Positions 6,753 through 14,435 of a DNA stretch of 18,658 bases are shown here, piece by piece. Origin of the DNA: Bacteroidales bacterium UBA5548. GTDB taxonomy: Bacteria; Bacteroidota; Bacteroidia; Bacteroidales; UBA932. Position numbers and translations under genes: made by a program. Positions within the stretch are counted from its first letter, which is position 1. Each line of letters starts with the position of its first letter. Location: NCBI GenBank assembly GCA_002425935.1, contig DINE01000009.1:1-18658 (forward strand). The letters run 5' to 3'. The notes beneath the pieces were generated by a model that was given only the letters and a program-made list of their open reading frames with translations, made no database searches and was not told the DNA's origin.

Positions 6753-7415
6753 TTAACTCCATCCCCAAGGTTTGCCCGGAGTCTCTACCTCTCTTTTAAG
6801 GTCAAAGCGGACAGAGAATAGTCTGTCTGTGTTTACGCGTCTTAAATTATATACAAAATACTCGCCCGGCACAAAATCGATCCACCAGACATTTGTTATT
6901 GCTCCGGGAAGCATATCAGCTGTCTCCTGATCTGCCGGGAATATTTGTCTTATTGCAGATCCAAAATTCTGAGTTTTACCTCCGTACATTGTTAACTGGT
7001 CAGGAGTGCCGTCAGCATGTCTGTGATCATGCTTCAAAAGGATTCCTGTATCATCTTTTGTGAAGACCCATGTTCTGGAGCTGTCATTACCCACGAAAAA
7101 AGGGATGTTAATAACATCTCCCTCGCAGGAGAGGACATGCATCAACAGTCTTTTGCCTGTGAAAGCTGTGTCGTTTGCCGGTGCCGATACTATAACTCCC
7201 TCATAAGCCTTTCCCATCAGCTTTTGCAATTCGCTCCAGAATACCTCCTGAGTGGTATCTCTTGCCGAAAGAGCCAACTCACCGGCAATATCAGCCTCTC
7301 TTTGAAGAGCGGTGGATTTACGTTTGCTTGGGTCACATGATAAAGTTATCAGAGCAATAACGAACAGGGTAAACAATGTAAGCAGTTGTGCTGAACTCTT
7401 GAGTCTTTTTTCCAT
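6753..7415 (-). CDS. Lipoprotein of unknown function with HDHRH motif
   Basis: Protein of 220 aa. The N-terminus MEKRLKSSAQLLTLFTLFVIALITLSC is a signal sequence with likely lipidation at Cys27. The mature part contains IPFFVGNDSSRTWVFTKDDTGILLKHDHRHADGTPDQLTMYGG (about 104-146), with three histidines in HDHRH (129-133), and later GSAIRQIFPADQETA. I have the impression of a widely spread uncharacterised bacterial family with this same HDHRH-DG core, but I cannot name a domain or a function. The His cluster suggests metal or ligand binding; this is inference. It lies 76 bp behind the antiporter gene on the same strand, and I find no convincing TAnnTTTG promoter in that gap, so read-through is possible. 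Its 3' end converges on the neighbouring lipoprotein gene. Confidence 0.75.
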   Translation of the reverse strand: MEKRLKSSAQLLTLFTLFVIALITLSCDPSKRKSTALQREADIAGELALSARDTTQEVFWSELQKLMGKAYEGVIVSAPANDTAFTGKRLLMHVLSCEGDVINIPFFVGNDSSRTWVFTKDDTGILLKHDHRHADGTPDQLTMYGGKTQNFGSAIRQIFPADQETADMLPGAITNVWWIDFVPGEYFVYNLRRVNTDRLFSVRFDLKREVETPGKPWGWS

Positions 7416-7491
7416 TTCTTAAGTTTTTAAATTGAAATTTGTATATTTTATTTGCATTAATGTAATGATAACGTTTTATTTAACTAGTAAG

Positions 7492-9639
7492 TTATCTTTT
7501 TTTGAAAAGAGCAGATATTCCCCTGCCAAAATCTTCGAAGCTCTGGTAATCTGTGGTAATACCTCTCATTGCAAAACCGTTACCCTCATCAGCTTCGCTC
7601 TGAATTGGATAAATTATCATGAAGTTGTTGCCGGCAAAGTATTTGTCAAGATAATCCGGAATTTTACTCATCTTTCTGTGGTAAGATGGCTTATCTGGTC
7701 TGCTCATCACAACAATAAGATTATCGTCGCTTTTAAGCTCTCTGGCCACTATAAGAAAGTCATCCCAGTCTGAAAATCGATGAAATTGTGCCTCAACAGG
7801 AAAGCGATTCTGAACCTCCCGGATAAACTTTAAAGTCTCTTCTGAGGCATGAAAATGGAGTTGTGCACCGGTATTTCGACCAATGTTCCATACTCTCATG
7901 AGCCATATTGCAAATCCTGCTTCACTCTCGGCTTTTTCAGGAACGATTATAACATGCCTTTTAATTGTAGCGAACGGCTGGGTTGATTTGTAAATAATTG
8001 TAGTTGTACCGCACTGTGAGAGTACTCCCTCTGTTATCTCACCCAGAAATGTTGATGAGATAGTTTTTTTGATATGCAAACCCAGAATGAGATCTGTGAT
8101 TTTGTGCTCTCTTATAACATTTACAATTCCGTTAACCGGATTTATATCATATCTCATTAGTTCGTGCATGTAATTGTCTGTTGCTGCTGCAATAACAGAG
8201 GCTCGCTCAAGAATTTTACGTGCATGTTTATCTGCTGCTTCGCTAACCTGATTGTCATCAATTATATTCAGTGCATAGAGCCATTTTCTATTATTGCTGC
8301 TTTTTATTGTAAGTCCCAAATTGACAAGTTCATCAGTCGTGTCAAGTGAGTTTATGGGAATTAGAATACGCTCTTTTATCTTACTCTCTTTCTCTGGAGC
8401 GCTCTCCTCTTCTAAAGCAATTACCTTAGCGCCACTCTGGGTTACGAATGAAGAGATTGTACAGGTAACCAGAATCATTAAAATTGTGCCGTTAAGAACA
8501 CTGTCATTTAAAAGTCTAATAGACTCACCATTTTCACCAGTACCAATAATAATGTTGTAACCAACCAGAACGGCAGCAAGGGTTGCAGCTGCCTGAGCAT
8601 TACTAAGACCAAATATTATATTTCTTTCGGCTTTAGTAAAACCAAAACTTTTTTGAGTAATCCAGGCTGCGGCAAACTTTGAAAATGTGGCTACTACTGT
8701 CATAATCAGAGCCACTTTAATGGTTTCAAACCCTGTAAAAAAGACTCTGAAATCTATAAGCATACCTACGCCAATCAGGAAAAACGGAATAAACAAGGCA
8801 TTCCCGACAAACTCAATTCTGTTCATTAATGGAGAGGTATGTGGAATAAGTCTGTTAAGTGCAAGCCCTGCAAGAAATGCTCCGATGATGGCCTCGATAC
8901 CCGCGGCTTCAGCTAAAAAACCAGCAAGAAAAACCAACCCTAAAACGAATATGTACTGCAGGGTATTTTCTGTATAATTTTTAAAAAACCATCTTGCGAT
9001 AACAGGAAAAAGAAAGGTTACAATTAAGCCGAACACAATTACCGAAGCCGACAACTTAAACCAGAACGACCCGTCAACAACTCCGGCTGACATTCCAACA
9101 ATAACAGCCAAAACAAGGAGTGCCAGTGTATCTGTGATAACTGTGCCGCCAACGGCAATATTTACAGCTCTGTTTTTAATAACTCCGAACTTACTCACTA
9201 TAGGATATGAGAGTAACGTGTGAGATGCGAACATACTGGCAAGTAAAACAGATGTAGGGATGGAAAAGTTAAGAAGATAAACACCCGACAGAGTTCCTAT
9301 ACTCATTGGAATCAGGAATGTAAGCATGCCGAATATCAGACTCTTGCGACTGTTCTTTTTGAATTCGGCCATATCTATCTCTATACCCGCCAAAAACATT
9401 ATATAAAGTAGTCCTACGGTACCAAACAGCAATATACTGCTGTCCCTCTCCATAAGATAGAATCCGTTTGGTCCAATAATGGCTCCTGCGATAATAAGTC
9501 CTATCAGGTGAGGTATTTTAAATTTGTTGAATATTATAGGAGCAAAAAGTATGATAAAAAGTATCAGGGCAAAAATCAACACCGGGTTGTCCAGCGGAAG
9601 ATTAAGATCTACTCCTGAGATTTTTAGTGGTATAGTCAT
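7492..9639 (-). CDS. Kef-type cation/proton antiporter (CPA2) with tandem USP-like C-terminus
   Basis: Inner-membrane protein of 715 aa. Residues 1-405 form an Na+/H+ exchanger domain of about 11-12 membrane helices, with PHLIGLIIAGAIIGPNG and LAGIEIDM as typical CPA2 marks. In the ion-site helix GGTVITDTLALLVLAVI (164-180) the sequence is Thr169-Asp170, so only the second of the two acidic positions of NapA-type antiporters is kept. After a charged linker (about 408-422), KERILIPINSLDTTDELVNLGL begins the first of two cytoplasmic domains resembling universal stress proteins (about 423-555 and 560-700), likely sensors or regulators. The KefC RCK domain is absent. It lies 9 bp behind the cardiolipin synthase gene. 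Ion (K+ or Na+) and direction cannot be told from sequence. Confidence 0.88.
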   Translation of the reverse strand: MTIPLKISGVDLNLPLDNPVLIFALILFIILFAPIIFNKFKIPHLIGLIIAGAIIGPNGFYLMERDSSILLFGTVGLLYIMFLAGIEIDMAEFKKNSRKSLIFGMLTFLIPMSIGTLSGVYLLNFSIPTSVLLASMFASHTLLSYPIVSKFGVIKNRAVNIAVGGTVITDTLALLVLAVIVGMSAGVVDGSFWFKLSASVIVFGLIVTFLFPVIARWFFKNYTENTLQYIFVLGLVFLAGFLAEAAGIEAIIGAFLAGLALNRLIPHTSPLMNRIEFVGNALFIPFFLIGVGMLIDFRVFFTGFETIKVALIMTVVATFSKFAAAWITQKSFGFTKAERNIIFGLSNAQAAATLAAVLVGYNIIIGTGENGESIRLLNDSVLNGTILMILVTCTISSFVTQSGAKVIALEEESAPEKESKIKERILIPINSLDTTDELVNLGLTIKSSNNRKWLYALNIIDDNQVSEAADKHARKILERASVIAAATDNYMHELMRYDINPVNGIVNVIREHKITDLILGLHIKKTISSTFLGEITEGVLSQCGTTTIIYKSTQPFATIKRHVIIVPEKAESEAGFAIWLMRVWNIGRNTGAQLHFHASEETLKFIREVQNRFPVEAQFHRFSDWDDFLIVARELKSDDNLIVVMSRPDKPSYHRKMSKIPDYLDKYFAGNNFMIIYPIQSEADEGNGFAMRGITTDYQSFEDFGRGISALFKKR

Positions 9640-9648
9640 ATATTAAAT

Positions 9649-11127
9649 TTAAATTAAAGGACTCAGAAGACGGGCAAAGGACTCTTTAATCTGGTTAGAT
9701 CTGCTCCTTTTTGCCCACTTTAAACTCGCAAGTGGCTTACATTTTTCTGTGTCATTTACAAACTGTTCATCAATTTTCTGAGTGACCTGAGTATTATATA
9801 TAATACCTGTTATCTCAAAGTTGTAATCAAGTGAGCGGTTGTCCATATTCGCAGAGCCGATTATACAAAATTCTCCGTCTATTGAGATAACTTTAGAGTG
9901 GTTAAATCCTCTGGTGTAGAGGTAGACTTTTACTCCTGCTTCAAGCAATTCAGTTGCATAAGACATTGTGCACCAGTGGGCTATACTGGTGTCTGATTTT
10001 TCTGATAGCATAATTGATACCTCCACACCGCCCAGTGCCGCAATTTTAATTGCATTAAGAATCGATTCATTGGGTGTGAAGTACGGGGTAATTATGTATA
10101 TATTCTTTTTCGCCTTGGATATTGCAGCAAAGTAGCACTGCATTATACTTGCCCAGTCGCTGTCCGGACCTGAGGTGATTATCTGACAATGTATGTTTTT
10201 GTTACCCGGCTCAAGACTGAAAAAATCTTCTGAAAGGGGCATCGGATAATATTTCTTCCTTTTGTTAAATTGTCTGTTAACAATAAAATATCTGTCCAGA
10301 AGGAAGCTTGACTGCATTGAAGCAACAGATTCACCTGTAATCTTAATATGAGTGTCTCTCCATTCAGAAAAGTTTCCGCCATTATAATATCGGTCTGCTA
10401 TGTTAACACCTCCGATAAAACCAGTTGTGCCATCAACAACAAGAATCTTTCTGTGATTCCTGTAATTAATCTTTGAAGTTGGGGTAAGAAACCTTACAGG
10501 TGAGAAGTTAAGCAGCTCAATTCCATTTTTTGTGAGATCGGATTTATATTCCGAAGACAGACTCCAGCAACCTACATCGTCATAAATGACCCTGACCTCT
10601 ACACCATCTTTGGCTTTAGCGATAAGCAGATTTTTAAACCGGTTGCCCGTTATATCATCTTCAATTATATATGACTGAAGATGAATATGTTGTTTTGCTC
10701 CGGCAACAGATGAATACATCGCATCAAGAGCATCCTTGCCATGAAAGTAGATTTCAATATCGGAATTTGTGCCCAGGGTGCTTCTGCTGCTGCGCAGATT
10801 TAACATAATCAGCTTTTTATGCTGTTTTAAATGCTCCGGCAAGTACGAAGGATTGGTGCGGAGGTGTTTTAGCTGATTGTTGGCAAAAATTCTTCTTACC
10901 CTTTCGTCTCTTACCCCTTTACGGTTATAGATTTTTCTTTTTCTGAAATTTTGACCGAACAGCAGATACACAAGCAATCCCACATAAGGGAGCATGAGCA
11001 TTACCACTATCCAAGAGAGTGATTTAACCGGGTCCAGTTTTCGGTATATAATTATTATAGATGCGTAGATGGCAATTGCCAGGTACAGCAGGTATAATAT
11101 GATTGAAAAAAGTTCCCAAAATGGCAT
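9649..11127 (-). CDS. cls: Cardiolipin synthase (PLD-type)
   Basis: Membrane enzyme of 492 aa that joins two phosphatidylglycerols to cardiolipin plus glycerol. Two N-terminal membrane helices (about 5-27 and 36-57, with the usual LDPVKSLSWIVVMLMLPYVGLLVYLLFGQN) precede two phospholipase D domains. Both HKD motifs are complete: His225/Lys227/Asp232 in HRKILVVDGTTGFIGGVNI and His410/Lys412/Asp417 in HSKVISIDGEFCIIGSANMD. Length fits bacterial Cls (480-510 aa). It lies 15 bp behind ubiE and 9 bp ahead of the antiporter, in a run of membrane genes. A phosphatidylserine or other phosphatidyltransferase activity cannot be excluded, but the N-terminus is typical for ClsA. Confidence 0.95.
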   Translation of the reverse strand: MPFWELFSIILYLLYLAIAIYASIIIIYRKLDPVKSLSWIVVMLMLPYVGLLVYLLFGQNFRKRKIYNRKGVRDERVRRIFANNQLKHLRTNPSYLPEHLKQHKKLIMLNLRSSRSTLGTNSDIEIYFHGKDALDAMYSSVAGAKQHIHLQSYIIEDDITGNRFKNLLIAKAKDGVEVRVIYDDVGCWSLSSEYKSDLTKNGIELLNFSPVRFLTPTSKINYRNHRKILVVDGTTGFIGGVNIADRYYNGGNFSEWRDTHIKITGESVASMQSSFLLDRYFIVNRQFNKRKKYYPMPLSEDFFSLEPGNKNIHCQIITSGPDSDWASIMQCYFAAISKAKKNIYIITPYFTPNESILNAIKIAALGGVEVSIMLSEKSDTSIAHWCTMSYATELLEAGVKVYLYTRGFNHSKVISIDGEFCIIGSANMDNRSLDYNFEITGIIYNTQVTQKIDEQFVNDTEKCKPLASLKWAKRSRSNQIKESFARLLSPLI

Positions 11128-11142
11128 TGCTATCTGGTTTTA

Positions 11143-11874
11143 TCATTTACTTTTCTGAGCGAGGTAAAGGATGGCTACTCCACCGGTAAGCGGCAGATAA
11201 TCGATGTTTGTATAGCCAAAATGTTCCAGTTCGGCAGCAAACTCCTCGTATTGTGGGAATGTGCTGACAGATTGGGGAAGGTAGCTGTATGCCTGACTGT
11301 CTTTAGATACTATTTTGCCAATAAACGGCAATATCTTCAGAAAGTAAAGTCCGAAAATCCACCTCCATAATCTGTTTTTTGGAGTTGCAAACTCAAGAAT
11401 TGCCAGGGTGCCGCCATTTTTTAGAACCCGGTTTATTTCGAGGAGTGATTCACCTCTGTTCTCGAAGTTTCTAATACCAAAACCAATAGTAACAGCATCA
11501 AAAGATTTATCGTCAAAGGGTATAGAGTCTGCAGAGGCACACACAAAATCAGGCTCTTTAATTGATTTTAAGGAGCTCTGCTTCATTGAGTACTTATGAC
11601 ATTTGACTTTTGCTACCTCCATCATCTTATCGGCAATGTCAAGCCCTGTCACCTCAATCCCTTTTTTATAAAGAGCAAGCGTCAGATCTCCTGTTCCGCA
11701 GGCAATGTCCAAAACCCTTTTTGGGTTTCTGATCATAACCCTGCCGATTAGCTTTTTTCTCCACCTTTTATCAATTCCGAAGGAGAGTAAATGGTTGAGA
11801 AGATCATAACTGCCGGCAATGTTATTGAACATCGCGGATATTTTTTCTCTCTCTTTATTTATTTTGAAACTCAT
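11143..11874 (-). CDS. ubiE: Demethylmenaquinone C-methyltransferase (UbiE/MenG)
   Basis: SAM-dependent methyltransferase of 243 aa for the last step of menaquinone synthesis (demethylmenaquinone to menaquinone). Family signatures are FNNIAGSYDLLNHLLSFGIDKRWRKK (about 16-41), SAM-binding VLDIACGTGDL (54-64), and GFGIRNFENR (131-140) followed by RVLKNGGTLAILEF. Since Bacteroidota use menaquinone, the menaquinone role is preferred over ubiquinone. Only 2 bp separate it from the upstream AIRS_C gene, so the two are co-translated or at least co-transcribed. The cardiolipin synthase gene follows after 15 bp. Confidence 0.96.
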   Translation of the reverse strand: MSFKINKEREKISAMFNNIAGSYDLLNHLLSFGIDKRWRKKLIGRVMIRNPKRVLDIACGTGDLTLALYKKGIEVTGLDIADKMMEVAKVKCHKYSMKQSSLKSIKEPDFVCASADSIPFDDKSFDAVTIGFGIRNFENRGESLLEINRVLKNGGTLAILEFATPKNRLWRWIFGLYFLKILPFIGKIVSKDSQAYSYLPQSVSTFPQYEEFAAELEHFGYTNIDYLPLTGGVAILYLAQKSK

Positions 11875-11876
11875 TA

Positions 11877-12443
11877 TTAGTCCAGATATTCATTAATATA
11901 TCCGAAAGAGAGGTCATCCATGCGGAGCTCTCCTTTGGTAACATGGCCCAATAGTGTTATTTCCAGTCCGTTGTTGTAGATATAATCAACAAATTTTCCC
12001 TCTTTATCTGCTGTTACGCTCACAAGAATCGCCTGATTTTTGTCATTGAAAAGGAACTCTTTTTCAGGCATTTCAGAATCGGATGTGATGTCAAAGCCAA
12101 GTTTTTTAATAGCGCAGCTCTCAATGAGGCCGGCAAACAGTCCTGCTCTGTCTAGAGTGTGAGCACTTGCCAGTAAACCCTGCTCAATAGCATCCAGGAC
12201 AACCTCAATTGTGGAGCTGTTGTCGTCCTCTTTGCCTTTATAGTCACCAAGAAGGTAGATTGTGTCCCCCTTCTTTCCGAATTTCATTGTCAGTTTGTGG
12301 ACTCCTTTGCCAAAGATTTCATCATAAGGCTCTTTGGAGTATCCGGAGATGCTTTCATGGAGTTCGGTACTTTGAGAAATTATCTCCGCTATCTCTCTGA
12401 GATTTTCTGTCTGAGCAATCTGTTTTTTGAAATTTTCGTTCAT
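11877..12443 (-). CDS. Stand-alone AIRS_C domain protein (PurL C-terminal-like)
   Basis: Protein of 188 aa. From about residue 58 it reads like the C-terminal AIR-synthase domain of FGAM synthase PurL: GDTIYLLGDYKG (59-70), SAHTLDRAGLFAGLIESC (93-110) at the place of PurL's SAHDLSDGGL, KKLGFDIT (113-120), then LFNDKNQAILVSV and ITLLGHVTKGELRM. The N-terminal AIRS domain that PurL and PurM need to form their active site is absent, so it is unlikely to be a working FGAM synthase alone. It may be a partner subunit, a regulator or a diverged relic. The reading frame is intact and the coding looks normal, which argues against a pseudogene. It heads the minus-strand run with ubiE 2 bp downstream and no Shine-Dalgarno. 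The fold is moderately sure; function unknown. Confidence 0.65.
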   Translation of the reverse strand: MNENFKKQIAQTENLREIAEIISQSTELHESISGYSKEPYDEIFGKGVHKLTMKFGKKGDTIYLLGDYKGKEDDNSSTIEVVLDAIEQGLLASAHTLDRAGLFAGLIESCAIKKLGFDITSDSEMPEKEFLFNDKNQAILVSVTADKEGKFVDYIYNNGLEITLLGHVTKGELRMDDLSFGYINEYLD

Positions 12444-12461
12444 TGCAAAAGGTTTTATTTT

Positions 12462-12494
12462 TTTGCTAAGTTACAAAAAAATATTCTATATTTG
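12462..12494 (+). promoter_or_regulatory. Promoter of tRNA-Leu
   Basis: TTTG at 12462-12465 and TATATTTG at 12487-12494, spacing 21 bp, match the Bacteroidota consensus. Initiation near 12500 would leave a 5' leader of only about 4-5 nt before the mature tRNA. The 61-bp gap between tRNA-Leu and the AIRS_C gene must also hold the minus-strand promoter, for which I see no full match. Confidence 0.8.
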
Positions 12495-12504
12495 CAGTCC
12501 CTAA

Positions 12505-12591
12505 GCCCAGATGGTGAAATTGGTAGACACGCTACTTTGAGGGGGTAGTGCCGGTTACGGTGTGCAAGTTCGAGTCTTGTTCTGGGCACCA
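12505..12591 (+). tRNA. tRNA-Leu (anticodon GAG)
   Basis: Type II tRNA of 87 nt including an encoded CCA (12589-12591). The acceptor GCCCAGA pairs with TCTGGGC (12581-12587); the discriminator is A. The anticodon stem is CTACT/GGTAG (one U-G pair), the loop TTGAGGG with anticodon GAG, reading CUC and CUU. The long variable arm GCCG-GTTA-CGGT and T arm GCAAG-TTCGAGT-CTTGT are typical of leucine tRNAs. The normal G18G19 and C56 are kept, unlike the tRNA-Arg in this window. Confidence 0.96.
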
Positions 12592-12605
12592 CCAAAAAGT
12601 GAGAG

Positions 12606-12642
12606 ACTCCGCAAACTTATAATGTTGCGGAGTATTTTTTTT
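12606..12642 (+). terminator. Rho-independent terminator after tRNA-Leu
   Basis: ACTCCGCAA (12606-12614) pairs perfectly with TTGCGGAGT (12625-12633) over a 10-nt loop, followed by A and eight T. It separates tRNA-Leu from the dehydrogenase gene. Confidence 0.92.
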
Positions 12643-12653
12643 ATAAAATGGCC

Positions 12654-12661
12654 TAACTTTA
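12654..12661 (+). promoter_or_regulatory. Weak -7 element upstream of the dehydrogenase gene
   Basis: TAACTTTA is a 7/8 match to TAnnTTTG and lies 20 bp before the chosen start at 12682. Because a strong terminator lies just upstream, the gene needs its own promoter, and this is the best candidate. No clear -33 element is visible. Confidence 0.3.
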
Positions 12662-12681
12662 CAAACCAATTTTACTGCAAA

Positions 12682-13599
12682 ATGAAAATTGTATTTCTTG
12701 ATGCCGCAACACTTGGCTCTGATGCCGATTTCACTCCAATTTCCAGCAAAGGAGAGTTGACACTGTATGATTATACTCCATCTGAACTTATTAAGGAGAG
12801 GATATCCGGGGCCGAAATTGTTATCGTGAATAAGACTGTGATTACTGCAGATATAATTGATTCGTCGTCAAACCTGAAAAAGATATGCGTAGCAGCTACC
12901 GGGATAAACAATATTGATACGGAACATGCTCGCCTTAAGGGAATTCCCGTACTTAACGTTGCCGCCTATTCTACAAAAAGCGTTACACAGATTACATTTT
13001 CGGCGCTGCTTTCACTGGCATGCAATATGGTTCAGCATGACAGGGCTGTTAAATGTGGTGAGTACTCAGGAAAAGGAATGTTTACCTGGCTGAATGCCCC
13101 TTTTCATGAGCTTAGTGGTAAAAATATCGGTATTATCGGCATGGGTACAATTGGTCAGGAGGTCGCCAAAGTTGCAACCGCTTTCGGAATGAATGTCAGC
13201 TACTTTTCAACTTCAGGAACCTCTCATTGTGCTAAGTACCCTTCGCTCTCTCTTGAAGAGTTGCTCAAATGGAGTGATGTAGTATCTGTGCACGCGCCTC
13301 TCAATGATAAAACTAACAGACTAATAGGGGAGAAGGAGTTGATTATGATGAAAAAGAGTGCTTTCTTACTTAATATGGGAAGAGGAGGCATTGTTTGCGA
13401 AAAGGCTCTGGCGGATGCAATAGACAATGAGGTTATTGCAGGTGCCGCTGTTGATGTGTACACTGTTGAACCAATCCCGGAAGATCATCCGTTTTTGAAA
13501 GTTAAAAGGGCTGACAGACTTATTCTTACTCCACATATTGCATGGACAAGCATAGAAGCCAGAGAGGCACTAATAAGAGGTGTAGCGTTAAATATCTGA
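12682..13599 (+). CDS. D-2-hydroxyacid dehydrogenase (glycerate dehydrogenase-like)
   Basis: NAD(P)-dependent oxidoreductase of 305 aa, closest in pattern to hydroxypyruvate/glycerate dehydrogenases. The nucleotide loop is GIIGMGTIGQEV (150-161, GxGxxG). The catalytic triad is present: Arg234 in LLNMGRGGIV, Glu263 in VDVYTVEP, and His285 in LTPHIAWTS. The frame is open to 12562, but that extension would run through tRNA-Leu and its terminator. The ATG at 12682 gives the typical start MKIVFLDAATLG, so I use it. The C-terminus stops at EALIRGVALNI, about a dozen residues before the usual xxFxxGxPxNVV ending. The following bases in other frames do not restore it, so this seems a real short end. 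Exact substrate is not determined. Confidence 0.88.
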   Translation: MKIVFLDAATLGSDADFTPISSKGELTLYDYTPSELIKERISGAEIVIVNKTVITADIIDSSSNLKKICVAATGINNIDTEHARLKGIPVLNVAAYSTKSVTQITFSALLSLACNMVQHDRAVKCGEYSGKGMFTWLNAPFHELSGKNIGIIGMGTIGQEVAKVATAFGMNVSYFSTSGTSHCAKYPSLSLEELLKWSDVVSVHAPLNDKTNRLIGEKELIMMKKSAFLLNMGRGGIVCEKALADAIDNEVIAGAAVDVYTVEPIPEDHPFLKVKRADRLILTPHIAWTSIEAREALIRGVALNI

Positions 13600-13619
13600 C
13601 AGAATGATTTTTAATTTCT

Positions 13620-14420
13620 CTATTTGAGAGGAGAATCAGGCTCTTTTTTCATGTAATTATACTCCAGACGGTCAACCAGTCTTGGAAAAAACTTATTCAA
13701 TATAACAACAAGTTTACCCACAGGAGTCAGTACCACCTGTGCTTTTCGTTTAATTACTCCATTGACAAGATGAGAGGCACACTCGCTGGCGCTCATCATC
13801 TTACTCTCGTCTCTTGGTGTTTCACCTTGTTTGCTTCCGTCTGAAATGAGTGCCTGCTCTCTTATTTCAGATGCAGTAAACCCCGGAGCAAATATCATAA
13901 AGTGTACATTATCTTTAAGGTGCTCAATTCTAAGGGTGTCAATAAACCCAAATACAGCAAATTTAGAGGCAGAGTAACCGGTTCTGGCTGGAAGTCCTTT
14001 AAAGCCTGCAATTGAGATGACACCCACTACTGAACCGTTTGTTTTTAAAATATGGGGCAAGGCATATTTTGTACAATATACCGTGCCCCAAAAATTTACA
14101 TCCATGAGCTGTCTTATAACATTCAGTTCAAGATCTTTGAACATTGCCCTCATGGATATTCCGGCGTTGTTTACTAAAATATCAATACGGCCAAATTTTT
14201 CTATTGCCTTATTTATCAGGTTCTCGCAATCACTCTCCTTGGTTACGTCACACATAACAGACATAGCCGGGGTGCTGAGCTGCTTTTCAAGCTCCCGGAG
14301 TTTTTCAACCCTCCTTGCAGCCATAACAACCTTGCAGCCTTTAGCAGCAAAGGCCTCTGCTGCAGCCCTTCCAATTCCTGAACTGGCACCTGTGATTATT
14401 ACAACCTTATCTTTAAGCAT
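13620..14420 (-). CDS. Short-chain dehydrogenase/reductase, probable 3-ketosphinganine (or 3-ketocapnine) reductase
   Basis: Classical SDR of 266 aa. TGASSGIG (10-17), AARR (34-37, suggesting NADPH), NNAG (84-87), Ser136 and YSASK (Tyr149, Lys153) make a complete active site. FAPGFT follows at about 177-182. The C-terminal 45 residues (VVLTPVGKLVVILNKFFPRLVDRLEY) are hydrophobic and amphipathic, which suggests membrane attachment, as in reductases of lipid substrates. It starts 15 bp after the alpha-oxoamine synthase gene, whose product would be a 3-keto long-chain base; reduction of that keto group is the natural next step. The role is inferred from this context; the fold and chemistry are certain. 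Confidence 0.8.
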   Translation of the reverse strand: MLKDKVVIITGASSGIGRAAAEAFAAKGCKVVMAARRVEKLRELEKQLSTPAMSVMCDVTKESDCENLINKAIEKFGRIDILVNNAGISMRAMFKDLELNVIRQLMDVNFWGTVYCTKYALPHILKTNGSVVGVISIAGFKGLPARTGYSASKFAVFGFIDTLRIEHLKDNVHFMIFAPGFTASEIREQALISDGSKQGETPRDESKMMSASECASHLVNGVIKRKAQVVLTPVGKLVVILNKFFPRLVDRLEYNYMKKEPDSPLK

Positions 14421-14435
14421 TAGAAAATCAATTTG

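Noticed and set aside
12562..12681. Upstream extension of the dehydrogenase reading frame by 40 codons
   Set aside because: It overlaps the 3' half of tRNA-Leu and the terminator hairpin, and its residues match nothing in the family. The ATG at 12682 gives the normal N-terminus.
13600..13640. Terminator between the converging dehydrogenase and SDR genes
   Set aside because: TCTC-TATTT-GAGA is only a 4-bp stem without a proper T run, too weak to call.
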